Assembly: GCF_049844995.1 (NCBI RefSeq)
Contig: NZ_JBNCMC010000004.1
Location: forward strand, 1 to 64,000
Reading direction: 5' to 3'
Origin: Luteimicrobium sp049844995
GTDB taxonomy: Bacteria; Actinomycetota; Actinomycetes; Actinomycetales; Cellulomonadaceae
DNA length: 64,000 nt
Positions 42,482-49,375 of the stretch are shown here, piece after piece. The notes beneath the pieces are model-generated. The model worked only from the letters and a program-made list of their open reading frames with translations. It was not told where the DNA came from and did no database searches. A program made the position numbers and the translations under genes. Position 1 is the first letter of the stretch. Each line of letters begins with the position of its first letter.

Positions 42482-42550
42482 TCAGGCGCTCGGATGCCCG
42501 TGGGCGATGGTGCCGCGGTTCCAGCAGGAGGGGCCGTGCGTGGGATTCAT
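42482..42550 (-). CDS. possible 22-residue leader peptide of the leftward purine operon
   Basis: An ATG at 42550, preceded by GGAGG at ten bases distance, opens a short frame MNPTHGPSCWNRGTIAHGHP plus SA, ending 65 bases before the Rieske gene. It lies downstream of the GlnR-type promoter, so it would be the first frame on the mRNA. One Cys and one Trp codon and two His codons are not enough to name an attenuator. Translation is plausible from the strong ribosome site but unproven. Confidence 0.45.
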   Translation of the reverse strand: MNPTHGPSCWNRGTIAHGHPSA

Positions 42551-42596
42551 GCGGGCTCGCCTCCTCGTCCGGTCCGGGTGTGACCCGTTGACGGCG

Positions 42597-42639
42597 ACGC
42601 TAGCGAGTGCCTGTTTCGGCCCGGTTACGCCACGGTGTC
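42597..42639 (-). promoter_or_regulatory. GlnR-type boxes and promoter of the leftward purine operon
   Basis: Read leftward: GACAC (42639-42635), six bases, GTAAC (42628-42624), six bases, GAAAC (42617-42613), ten bases, -10 TAGCGT (42602-42597). The a/b pair and its 10-base distance to the -10 are the same as at 21169-21200, and the surrounding bases also agree (GGCCGAAAC, then TAGCGTCGCCG in both). The element overlaps the end of the aldo/keto reductase gene. Confidence 0.7.
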
Positions 42640-43490
42640 CACCCGTCGAGGCGGGCGAGCTCCGCGGCCGTCAGCTCCAGCGTCGACGCCGCGACGTTCT
42701 CGGTCAGGTGCCGGACCACGGTCGTCCCGGGGATCGGCAGCACGTGGTCGCCCCGGCTCAGCAGCCACGCGAGCTGGACCTGGGTGACGGTCGCCCCGGT
42801 CTCGTCGGCGACCGACTTGAGCGGCGACCCGTCGACCTCGTCGCCGGGAGACACGGGGAAGAACGGCACGAACGCGATGCCCAGCTCGGCCGCTCGCCGG
42901 AGCACGGGGTCGTGGTCGCGCGCCGCGTAGTTGTAGAGGTTCTGGACCGCGGCCACCGGCGTCACGGCGTGGGCTCGCTCGAGCGTGTCGGCGTCCACCT
43001 CGGACACACCGACACGCTGGACCTTGCCCTCCTCCTGCGCCGTCCTCAGCGCGCCCACCTGGTCCTCGAGCGGGACGTCGGGGTCGACCCGGTGCAGGTA
43101 GACGAGGTCGAGGCTGTCGGTCCCGAGGCGCCGCAGGCTCTGCTCGACCTGCTGACGCAGGGCGGCGGGACGGCCCACCGGGACCCACTCGGCCGGGCTC
43201 GGCCGGGCGACGCCGACCTTGGTCGCGACGGTGACGTCGGCGCCCCGGAGCGCCTCCGCGAGGAGCCGCTCGCCCTCGCCGAGCGCGTAGGCCGCGGCGG
43301 TGTCGAAGTGGTCGACGCCGAGGTCGACGGCTCGGCGCACGAGCGCGATGAGGTCGTCCCGGTCCGTCGGCGGCCCCCAGATCGGGGCGGTGTCCCCGTT
43401 GCGCCGCCCGGGAGCGTCGGCGAAGCGCATGGTGCCGAGCCCGATGCGGGAGACGGGAAGTGCGGTGCTCACTACGGTGTTCGTGGTCAT
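42600..43490 (-). CDS. aldo/keto reductase
   Basis: 296 residues. The barrel shows RIGLGTMRF near the start, GVDHFDTAAAYALGEGERLL (catalytic Asp and Tyr, about residue 52), VATKVGV (Lys, about 80), LVYLHRVDPD (His, about 124) and GTTVVRHLTENVAA for NADP(H). The enzyme reduces aldehydes or ketones in the cytoplasm. It is divergent from a MerR regulator; the promoter between them has the 20-base spacer typical of MerR control, so induction by an electrophile or toxic aldehyde is likely. The 3' end contains the GlnR-type promoter of the next operon. Confidence 0.92.
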   Translation of the reverse strand: MTTNTVVSTALPVSRIGLGTMRFADAPGRRNGDTAPIWGPPTDRDDLIALVRRAVDLGVDHFDTAAAYALGEGERLLAEALRGADVTVATKVGVARPSPAEWVPVGRPAALRQQVEQSLRRLGTDSLDLVYLHRVDPDVPLEDQVGALRTAQEEGKVQRVGVSEVDADTLERAHAVTPVAAVQNLYNYAARDHDPVLRRAAELGIAFVPFFPVSPGDEVDGSPLKSVADETGATVTQVQLAWLLSRGDHVLPIPGTTVVRHLTENVAASTLELTAAELARLDGWTPWRNRAETGTR

Positions 43491-43497
43491 GACGACG

Positions 43498-43529
43498 ACG
43501 GTAGGAACTGACACCGGTGTGAGGGGCAA
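43498..43529 (-). promoter_or_regulatory. MerR-type promoter of the aldo/keto reductase gene
   Basis: The -35 TTGCCC (43529-43524) and -10 TACCGT (43503-43498) are 20 bases apart, longer than the usual 17, and the perfect palindrome ACACCGGTGT (43511-43520) lies between them. This is the classic arrangement for activation by DNA distortion. The ATG at 43490 follows the -10 by seven bases, so the mRNA is leaderless. Confidence 0.7.
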
Positions 43530-43535
43530 GCGAAC

Positions 43536-43907
43536 ATGACGCAGGTCACAGCCGCAGCGACGATGCGGATCGGGGAGATCTCCGACGCGACGGGCGTCAG
43601 CGTGCGGCTCCTGCGGTACTACGAGGAGCAGGGGCTCCTCGCCCCGCGGCGCACCCCGTCGGGCCAGCGCCTCTACGCGGCGGAGGACGTCGAGACCGTC
43701 GGTCGCATCCGTCGCCTGCTCGACGCGGGCCTCGGCACCCGCACGATCCGCACGATCCTCGCGTGCGCCTGCGGCGGGGAGGGCGACGTCGAGCCGTGCC
43801 TCGACCCGCTGCTCATCGACGAGGTCTCGCGGGTGGACGATCGGCTCGCCGAGCTCGCCGCCCACCGCGGAGCCCTGGTCGGCCTGATCGGCGACCGGGC
43901 GGGGTGA
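43536..43907 (+). CDS. MerR-family transcriptional regulator
   Basis: 123 residues. The winged helix is MRIGEISDATGVSVRLLRYY (about residue 10), EEQGLLAPRRTPSGQRLYAA and DVETVGRIRRLLDAGLGTRT; a coiled dimer helix follows (about 80-120), with a Cys cluster ILACACGGEGDVEPC (about 72-86) that might bind a metal or sense thiol damage. The length matches SoxR/CueR-like members without a large ligand domain. GAGGGG precedes the ATG. It is divergent from the aldo/keto reductase gene and is its likely regulator. Confidence 0.9.
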   Translation: MTQVTAAATMRIGEISDATGVSVRLLRYYEEQGLLAPRRTPSGQRLYAAEDVETVGRIRRLLDAGLGTRTIRTILACACGGEGDVEPCLDPLLIDEVSRVDDRLAELAAHRGALVGLIGDRAG

Positions 43908-43919
43908 CGGTGACGACGG

Positions 43920-43992
43920 TGGGCCCCGTGGGGCTCGAACCCACAACCTACGGATTAAAAGTCCGCAGCTCTGCCAATTGAGCTAGAGGCCC
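43920..43992 (-). tRNA. tRNA-Lys (anticodon TTT)
   Basis: A 73-base cloverleaf: acceptor GGGCCTC with GGGGCCC, D arm AGCTC..GAGCT, anticodon loop ACTTTTAAT giving TTT, T loop TTCGAGC, discriminator A. CCA is not encoded. Confidence 0.96.
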
Positions 43993-44240
43993 GGGCGCGG
44001 CGGACCGCGACCCGCGGCGAGTCTACGTGGGCCGTGGTCCGCCGGGCCGTCGGGCCGGGAGCGGGCGGACCTTACGCGACCCGGTCGTCCCTGTGCACGC
44101 CCCGTCCCGCTGAGCGGGAAGATCAGGCCAAAACGCCGCGAAGCGCTTGATCGCGTGTCGCCCCGGATGCTCGGGTGGACACGACAGCGAGGCCCCGCGC
44201 ACGACCGAGCGGGCGCCTCCACGGCAACGAGAGGAGCACC

Positions 44241-44522
44241 ATGCTCACCCTGACCGAGAACGCCCGTACCGCCGTCGTCGGACTCGCCTCCCAGGCCGGG
44301 GTCGGACCGGACGGCGGCCTGCGCATCGCGGAGTCGCCGACCGTCGCCGGCAGCCTCGAGCTCGCTGTCGTACCCGCACCGCAGGAGGACGACCAGGTCG
44401 TCGTCGAGGACGACGCCCGCGTGTTCGTCGAGTCCACGACCGCCCCGGCGCTCGCGAACCTCACGCTCGACACCGACCCGGCGGCGTCCGGGACGGCGTT
44501 CGTGCTCGCGCCGCAGCCGTGA
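44241..44522 (+). CDS. HesB/IscA-fold-like small protein without cysteines
   Basis: 93 residues. MLTLTENARTAVVGLASQAG, GGLRIAESPTVAGSLELAVV and VVVEDDARVFVESTTAPALA follow the order of strands in A-type iron-sulfur carriers (HesB/IscA). The three cysteines that bind the cluster in IscA are absent; there is no Cys at all. So it is not expected to carry an iron-sulfur cluster, and annotation as adhesin or HesB in related genomes is by fold only. GAGAGGAG precedes the ATG. A good terminator follows. Confidence 0.75.
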   Translation: MLTLTENARTAVVGLASQAGVGPDGGLRIAESPTVAGSLELAVVPAPQEDDQVVVEDDARVFVESTTAPALANLTLDTDPAASGTAFVLAPQP

Positions 44523-44557
44523 CGGCTCCGCAGACCTGACCCCGCGGGGTCGCACGA

Positions 44558-44590
44558 AGGCCCGACGGCGCAGCGCGCGTCGTCGGGCCT
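44558..44590 (+). terminator. terminator of the HesB-like gene
   Basis: AGGCCCGACG (44558-44567) pairs perfectly with CGTCGGGCCT (44581-44590) around a 13-base loop, 36 bases after the stop at 44522. Confidence 0.75.
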
Positions 44591-44630
44591 CTGTGCGTCT
44601 GGCTCTGTGCGTCCGGCTCCGTGCGCCTCC
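44589..44630 (+). repeat. 14-base tandem repeat, three copies
   Basis: CTCTGTGCGTCTGG, CTCTGTGCGTCCGG and CTCCGTGCGCCTCC follow each other directly behind the terminator. No function is apparent. Confidence 0.75.
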
Positions 44631-44651
44631 GTCGGCGGCGGGAGCCGAGGG

Positions 44652-45368
44652 TCACGGCCAGAGCCAGCGCCCGCCGAGCACCGCGCAGCCCACGGTGATC
44701 AGGCCGAACAGGATCACCCAGCAGATCCCGGGCAGGCCCGTGAGCCGTGCGAGCAGGTCGGCGTCCGACGAGCGCGCGCGTCCGCGCGAGCGGTCGGCCT
44801 GCAGCTCGACGACGGGCCGCACCGCACCGAGCAGCAGGAACCAGCTGAGCGTCCAGGCGATGCCGACCTGCCACTCGACGTCGAGCCACCAGGTGACCAC
44901 GAACAGCAGCGCGCCCGTCACGAGGACCGACCACAGCCCGTACCAGTTGCGGATCTGCAGCAGCAGGAGCGTCAGCGCGACGAGCACGAGCCACAGCATC
45001 CCGACGCCGTACCCGCGGCTCGTGAGCCACGCGGCGCCCAGCCCCAGCACGCCCGGCCCGACGTAGCCGGCGAACCCGGTCGCGACCATCCCGAAGCCGC
45101 GCGTCCGCCCCTTCGAGACGGTGAGGCCCGAGGTGTCGGAGTGGAGTCGGATGCCGGCGAGGCGCCGCCCGCACAGCACGGCGACGAGGCCGTGCGAGCC
45201 CTCGTGCGCGATGGTCACGACGTTCCGCGCGACCCGCCACACGGGCGTCACGAGGACGACGAGCGCGGCCACCGCCGCGGCGGTGAACGCGACCCGCGCG
45301 TCGGGGGCCGGGGCGACGGTGGTGGCGCGATGCCAGATGTCGGAGAGGACGTCGGTCACGGCGCCCAT
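44652..45368 (-). CDS. M50-family-like membrane metallopeptidase
   Basis: 238 residues with about six hydrophobic helices. The zinc motif HEGSH (HExxH) lies in VVTIAHEGSHGLVAVL (about residue 54), at the end of a membrane helix as in intramembrane M50 proteases. GFAGYVGPGVLGLGAAWL and LQIRNWYGLWSVLVTG are further membrane segments; the second metal ligand would be Asn-Trp or a distal Asp and is not sure. Cleavage of membrane-bound regulators is the usual role, with the substrate unknown. It is divergent from the LLM flavoprotein gene. Confidence 0.85.
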   Translation of the reverse strand: MGAVTDVLSDIWHRATTVAPAPDARVAFTAAAVAALVVLVTPVWRVARNVVTIAHEGSHGLVAVLCGRRLAGIRLHSDTSGLTVSKGRTRGFGMVATGFAGYVGPGVLGLGAAWLTSRGYGVGMLWLVLVALTLLLLQIRNWYGLWSVLVTGALLFVVTWWLDVEWQVGIAWTLSWFLLLGAVRPVVELQADRSRGRARSSDADLLARLTGLPGICWVILFGLITVGCAVLGGRWLWP

Positions 45369-45447
45369 CGAACCATGCCCTCCGGGGCGCCCCCTGGGGC
45401 GTTCCCACGGTCGGAATGCCGCGGGCGCCCGGGAGGTTGCCCCGAGC

Positions 45448-46497
45448 ATGACCGACCGTGCGCTCCGGCTGTCCGTGCTCGACCTCGTCCCCGTCCGCTC
45501 CGACCAGTCGACGGCCGACGCCCTCGCGGCCACGGTCGCGCTGGCCAGGACGGCCGACGACCTCGGCTTCACCCGCTACTGGCTGGCCGAGCACCACAAC
45601 ATGCGCGCGGTCGCGGCGACCAACCCGCCGGTCCTCATGGCGCTCGTCGGGTCGGCGACGTCCCGGATCCGGGTCGGGTCCGGTGGCGTGATGCTGCCCA
45701 ACCACGCGCCGCTCGTCGTCGCGGAGCAGCTCGCGCTGCTCGAGGCGGCCTTCCCCGGCCGTGTCGACCTCGGCCTCGGCCGCGCGCCCGGCAGCGACCC
45801 CGTGACGAGCCACCTGCTGCGCCGCGGCGTCCGCCCCGACGACGGCGTGGACTCGTTCCCGGACGACGTCGCCACCGTCGCGGGGCTGCTCGCGCCCGGT
45901 GGCGTGTCGCTCGCGCTCGGCTCCCAGCGGTACGACCTGGCGGGCACACCGAAGGCCACGACCGAGCCCACGATCTGGCTCCTCGGCTCCTCGATGTACT
46001 CGGCGCAGCTCGCCGCCGCGAACGGCCTGCCGTACGTGTTCGCCAACCACTTCGGAGGAGGCGGGACGCTCGAGGCCCTCGCGGCGTACCGGTCGCAGTT
46101 CCGGCCGTCGGAGCGCCTCGCCGAACCCGTGACGATCGGCGTCGTGAACGCCGTGGTGGCCGAGACCACCGAGGAGGCGCGCCGGCTCGCGCTGCCGCAG
46201 GTCCGCAGCATGTGGCGCCTGCGCTCGGGCGGCCCGCTCGCCCCGCAGGAGCTCGTCGAGGAGGCCGACGCCACGCCGCTCGCGCCCGCCGACCAGGCGG
46301 CGGCCGACCGGTTCGCGCAGACGTGGATCGTCGGTTCGCCCGAGGAGGCGGCCGCGCGGCTCCGCGCCGTCGCCGACGAGCTGCGCACCGACGAGATCAT
46401 GGTCGCCCCGGTCGCGGGCGCGCACGAGGGCACGGACGCCACGGCGTCGCCGGCCCGCGAGGAGACGCTGCGGCTGCTGGCGTCGGCCCTGCTCTGA
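45448..46497 (+). CDS. LLM-class flavin-dependent oxidoreductase
   Basis: 349 residues, a bacterial-luciferase-like TIM barrel. SVLDLVPVRSDQSTADAL, GFTRYWLAEHHNM (about residue 41), RIRVGSGGVMLPNHAPLVVA (about 74), RVDLGLGRAPGSDP (about 108) and IWLLGSSMYSAQLAA match the MsnO8-like subfamily. It uses FMNH2 (or F420) on an unknown substrate. GGGAGG lies ten bases before the ATG. No flavin reductase neighbours it. Confidence 0.92.
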   Translation: MTDRALRLSVLDLVPVRSDQSTADALAATVALARTADDLGFTRYWLAEHHNMRAVAATNPPVLMALVGSATSRIRVGSGGVMLPNHAPLVVAEQLALLEAAFPGRVDLGLGRAPGSDPVTSHLLRRGVRPDDGVDSFPDDVATVAGLLAPGGVSLALGSQRYDLAGTPKATTEPTIWLLGSSMYSAQLAAANGLPYVFANHFGGGGTLEALAAYRSQFRPSERLAEPVTIGVVNAVVAETTEEARRLALPQVRSMWRLRSGGPLAPQELVEEADATPLAPADQAAADRFAQTWIVGSPEEAAARLRAVADELRTDEIMVAPVAGAHEGTDATASPAREETLRLLASALL

Positions 46498-46519
46498 GGT
46501 CTTCCCCAGGTCGGTGTGG

Positions 46520-46690
46520 GACACTGGTGGTGAGGCAGCGCGATTCCCGCGCGCCTGACGTCGTGGAGATTCCCCCGAAGACTCGCGCGGCGACCCACGA
46601 CCTACCCAACCCGTCCCACGGTCCGTCCGGACCGCGAGCGCATTCCCGCGCCCGACGATCGGACCGACCCGGACGCGAGAGGCCTTCTTC
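46520..46690 (+). promoter_or_regulatory. promoter and long leader of the DEAD-box helicase gene
   Basis: GACACT (46520-46525) could be a -10 element, giving a 5' leader of about 160 bases. The leader repeats ATTCCCGCG at 46543 and 46642 and a related ATTCCCCCG at 46569. Long leaders are common in cold-shock helicase genes, which often regulate their own translation; no fold was computed here. Confidence 0.4.
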
Positions 46691-48208
46691 ATGACTTCCC
46701 GTTTCTCCGACTTCCCCCTGCCCGCCGCCGTCGTGCGGACGCTGGCCGACCAGGGCATCGAGTCCCCGTTCCCCATCCAGACGGCGACGCTCCCCGACAC
46801 GCTCGCCGGCCGCGACGTGCTCGGCCGCGGCCGCACCGGCTCCGGCAAGACGCTCGCGTTCTCGCTCCCCGTCGTCACGCGCCTCGCGGAGACCGCCCAG
46901 GCCAACCGCCGTCAGGCCCGTCGCCCCCGCGCGCTCGTCCTGGCGCCGACCCGTGAGCTCGCCAACCAGATCGACGCGACCCTCGCGCCCCTCGCGGCCG
47001 CGCTCGGCCTGCGGACCACGACGGTCTTCGGCGGCGTCGGGCAGGGCAAGCAGGTCGCCGCGCTCGACGCGGGCGTCGACGTGCTCGTCGCGTGCCCCGG
47101 CCGGCTCGAGGACCTCCTCAACCAGCGGCTCCTCACGCTCGACGGCATCGAGATCACCGTGCTCGACGAGGCCGACCACATGGCCGACCTCGGCTTCCTG
47201 CCGGGCGTCAAGCGGATCATGGACCGCACCCCGAAGCAGGGTCAGCGGCTCCTGTTCTCCGCGACCCTCGACAACGGGGTGGACAAGATCGTCCAGCGCT
47301 ACCTCCACGCGCCCGTCACCCACGCGGTCGACCCGGCCGCCGCGCCCGTCGCCGAGATGACGCACCACGTCCTGCTCCTCGCCGACGCCGGCGTCAAGAA
47401 GCAGCTCGTCCACGACCTCGCGTCGGGCACCGGGCGTCGCGTGCTGTTCATGCGGACCAAGCACCAGGCCAAGAAGCTCGCCAAGCAGCTCACCGCCGAC
47501 GGCGTCCCCGCCGTCGAGCTGCACGGCAACCTCGGCCAGGGGGCGCGTGAGCGCAACCTCGAGGCGTTCACGTCGGGCGCGGTCAAGGTCCTCGTCGCCA
47601 CGGACATCGCGGCGCGTGGCATCCACGTCGACGAGGTCGAGCTCGTCGTCCACGTCGACCCGCCCGCCGAGCACAAGGCGTACCTGCACCGCTCGGGCCG
47701 TACCGCCCGTGCCGGCTCCGGCGGCGACGTCGTGACGCTCGTCCTGCCCGAGCAGACCGGCGACGTCAAGGACCTGCTCCGCAAGGCGCGCATCACCGCG
47801 ACCCCGCGGCGCACCGCCGCCGGCGACCCCCAGGTCGCGGCGCTCGTCGGCGAGCGCGCCCCGTACGTCGCGCCCGTCGCGCCGCCCGCCCCCGCCCAGC
47901 GCGGCGGGTCGAAGCCCGCGGGCGCGCCGTCGTCGTCGGGCGGCAGCTCGTCCGGGCGCCGTCGCCGCGGCCGCGGCGGGAACCCGCAGGGCGGCGGCCA
48001 GCCGTCGCAGCGCGGCGGATCGCAGGGCGGCTCGGCCCCGCGCACGACGGCGCAGCGCACCACCGCGCAGGCCGGCACCTCGCGCGGCGGCTCGGCCGCC
48101 TCGGCGGGTGGCTCGGCGGCCGGCGGCGGTCGTCGTCGCGGCGGGCGCGGCCGTGCCCAGCGCGGCACCGGCAGCCCGAGCGTCTACTCGACCTCCACCC
48201 CGCGCTGA
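46691..48208 (+). CDS. DEAD-box RNA helicase
   Basis: 505 residues. The helicase core has FPIQTATLPDTLAGRD (Q motif region), GRTGSGKT (motif I, about residue 47), APTRELA (Ia), VLDEADHM (II, the DEAD box, about 158), FSATL (III), and in the second domain LVATDIAARGIHVDEV (V) and HRSGRTARAG (VI). After about residue 375 the tail is low-complexity Gly/Arg/Ser with repeated RGG and GRRRRG, typical for RNA binding. Such helicases remodel rRNA and mRNA, notably in the cold. The 5' leader is long. A striking double hairpin follows the gene. Confidence 0.95.
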   Translation: MTSRFSDFPLPAAVVRTLADQGIESPFPIQTATLPDTLAGRDVLGRGRTGSGKTLAFSLPVVTRLAETAQANRRQARRPRALVLAPTRELANQIDATLAPLAAALGLRTTTVFGGVGQGKQVAALDAGVDVLVACPGRLEDLLNQRLLTLDGIEITVLDEADHMADLGFLPGVKRIMDRTPKQGQRLLFSATLDNGVDKIVQRYLHAPVTHAVDPAAAPVAEMTHHVLLLADAGVKKQLVHDLASGTGRRVLFMRTKHQAKKLAKQLTADGVPAVELHGNLGQGARERNLEAFTSGAVKVLVATDIAARGIHVDEVELVVHVDPPAEHKAYLHRSGRTARAGSGGDVVTLVLPEQTGDVKDLLRKARITATPRRTAAGDPQVAALVGERAPYVAPVAPPAPAQRGGSKPAGAPSSSGGSSSGRRRRGRGGNPQGGGQPSQRGGSQGGSAPRTTAQRTTAQAGTSRGGSAASAGGSAAGGGRRRGGRGRAQRGTGSPSVYSTSTPR

Positions 48209-48230
48209 CCCGCGGCGCCCCGCGCGCCCG

Positions 48231-48297
48231 CGAGATACCGAAGAACGGCCGAGATACCGAGTTCGCCTCGGTATCTCGGCCGTTCTTCGGTATCTCG
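48231..48297 (+). repeat. perfect 31-base inverted repeat built from four copies of an 11-mer
   Basis: The arms 48231-48261 and 48267-48297 are perfect complements with a 5-base loop (TTCGC). Each arm contains CGAGATACCGA twice in direct order, separated by AGAACGGC, so the element has four copies in all. It lies 22 bases after the helicase stop and 26 bases before the msrB -10. It may end the helicase mRNA, but the nested structure is more than a terminator needs. Confidence 0.9.
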
Positions 48298-48351
48298 GCG
48301 GGGTGGAACACGGGGATCCGGCCTACGGTTGGAACACCGGAGGTGGACCCC

Positions 48352-48795
48352 ATGTCCCTGAACGACCTGTTCTCGCAGCCCAGCCCCGCGAACGGCTACG
48401 AGGTCACCAAGTCCGACGCCGAGTGGCGCGCCGAGCTGGATCCGCAGGAGTACGCGGTGCTGCGGCACGCGGCGACGGAGCGTCCGTGGACGGGCGAGCT
48501 CCTCGACGAGAAGCGCACCGGCGTCTACCGGTGTCGCGCGTGCGGCCAGGAGCTCTTCCGCTCGGACACGAAGTTCGACTCGCACTGCGGCTGGCCCAGC
48601 TTCTTCAAGCCGGAGGACTCGGACGCCGTCGAGCTGATCGAGGATCGCACGCTCGGCATGCTGCGCACCGAGGTGCGCTGCGCACGCTGCGGCTCGCACC
48701 TGGGGCACGTGTTCGACGACGCGCCCCAGACCCCGACCGGCGACCGCTACTGCATGAACTCCGTCTCGCTGAGCTTCGAGCCGGTCGACGCCTGA
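48352..48795 (+). CDS. msrB: peptide-methionine (R)-S-oxide reductase
   Basis: 147 residues; reduces methionine R-sulfoxide in oxidised proteins. Zinc-binding pairs CRACG and CARCG, HCGWPSF, and the catalytic Cys in RYCMNSVSL (about residue 133) are all present, followed by a short end. GGAGG lies eight bases before the ATG, and TACGGT (48324-48329) is a probable -10. It stands alone between the inverted repeat and a converging MarR gene. Confidence 0.96.
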   Translation: MSLNDLFSQPSPANGYEVTKSDAEWRAELDPQEYAVLRHAATERPWTGELLDEKRTGVYRCRACGQELFRSDTKFDSHCGWPSFFKPEDSDAVELIEDRTLGMLRTEVRCARCGSHLGHVFDDAPQTPTGDRYCMNSVSLSFEPVDA

Positions 48796-48799
48796 GGCG

Positions 48800-49303
48800 T
48801 CACGACCGGCGGGCCCGCACCTCGTCGACGCTCGCGCTGTAACGGGCGAGCAGGTCGGCGAGGGCGGAGACGTCGTCGTCGGGCCAGTCCGAGAACACCT
48901 GGGACAGGTAGTCGAGGCGCGCGGCGAGCGCGGCCTCGACGTGGGCGCGGCCGGAGTCGGTCGCGGTCAGGAGCTGCCCGCGGTTGTCCTCCGGGTCGAC
49001 GGCGCGGTGGATCAGGCCGAGCTCGTCGAGGCGGCTCAGCTGGCGCGAGATGGTGGCCCGGCCGATGCCGAAGCGTCGGGCGAGCTCGGTGGCGTGGACG
49101 CCCGGCTCCGCGGTGATGATCGCGAGGAGCGGGTACGCGCTCGCGTCGAGGTCGGGGTGGATGCGTCGGGCGAGCTCGGACTGGGCTGCCGCGGCACGGC
49201 GCAGCACGATGCGGAGCTCCTGCTCGACTCGGTTGAGGGGCGCTCGGGCGGCGGTGCCCGGGGTCGCGGCCGGGCTGGGACCGGCGGTGCTGCCAGTAGT
49301 CAT
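48800..49303 (-). CDS. MarR-family transcriptional regulator
   Basis: 167 residues. The winged helix region is HPDLDASAYPLLAIITAEPG, VHATELARRFGIGRATISRQ and LSRLDELGLIHRAVDPEDNR. Ala-rich N-terminus. It follows the efflux pump gene on the same strand beyond a terminator, so it probably has its own promoter in the 72-base gap. The target is not known. Confidence 0.88.
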   Translation of the reverse strand: MTTGSTAGPSPAATPGTAARAPLNRVEQELRIVLRRAAAAQSELARRIHPDLDASAYPLLAIITAEPGVHATELARRFGIGRATISRQLSRLDELGLIHRAVDPEDNRGQLLTATDSGRAHVEAALAARLDYLSQVFSDWPDDDVSALADLLARYSASVDEVRARRS

Positions 49304-49321
49304 GCGGCCATTGTGACGGCA

Positions 49322-49357
49322 ACGGGGCAGCTCTCACCACAGTGAGAGCCGCCCCGT
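49322..49357 (-). terminator. terminator of the efflux pump gene
   Basis: A 16-base stem with one mismatch (49322-49337 with 49342-49357, four-base loop CACA) lies 18 bases after the pump's stop at 49376 in the leftward direction. Confidence 0.75.
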
Positions 49358-49375
49358 CGTGCCAGGACGCGAACT

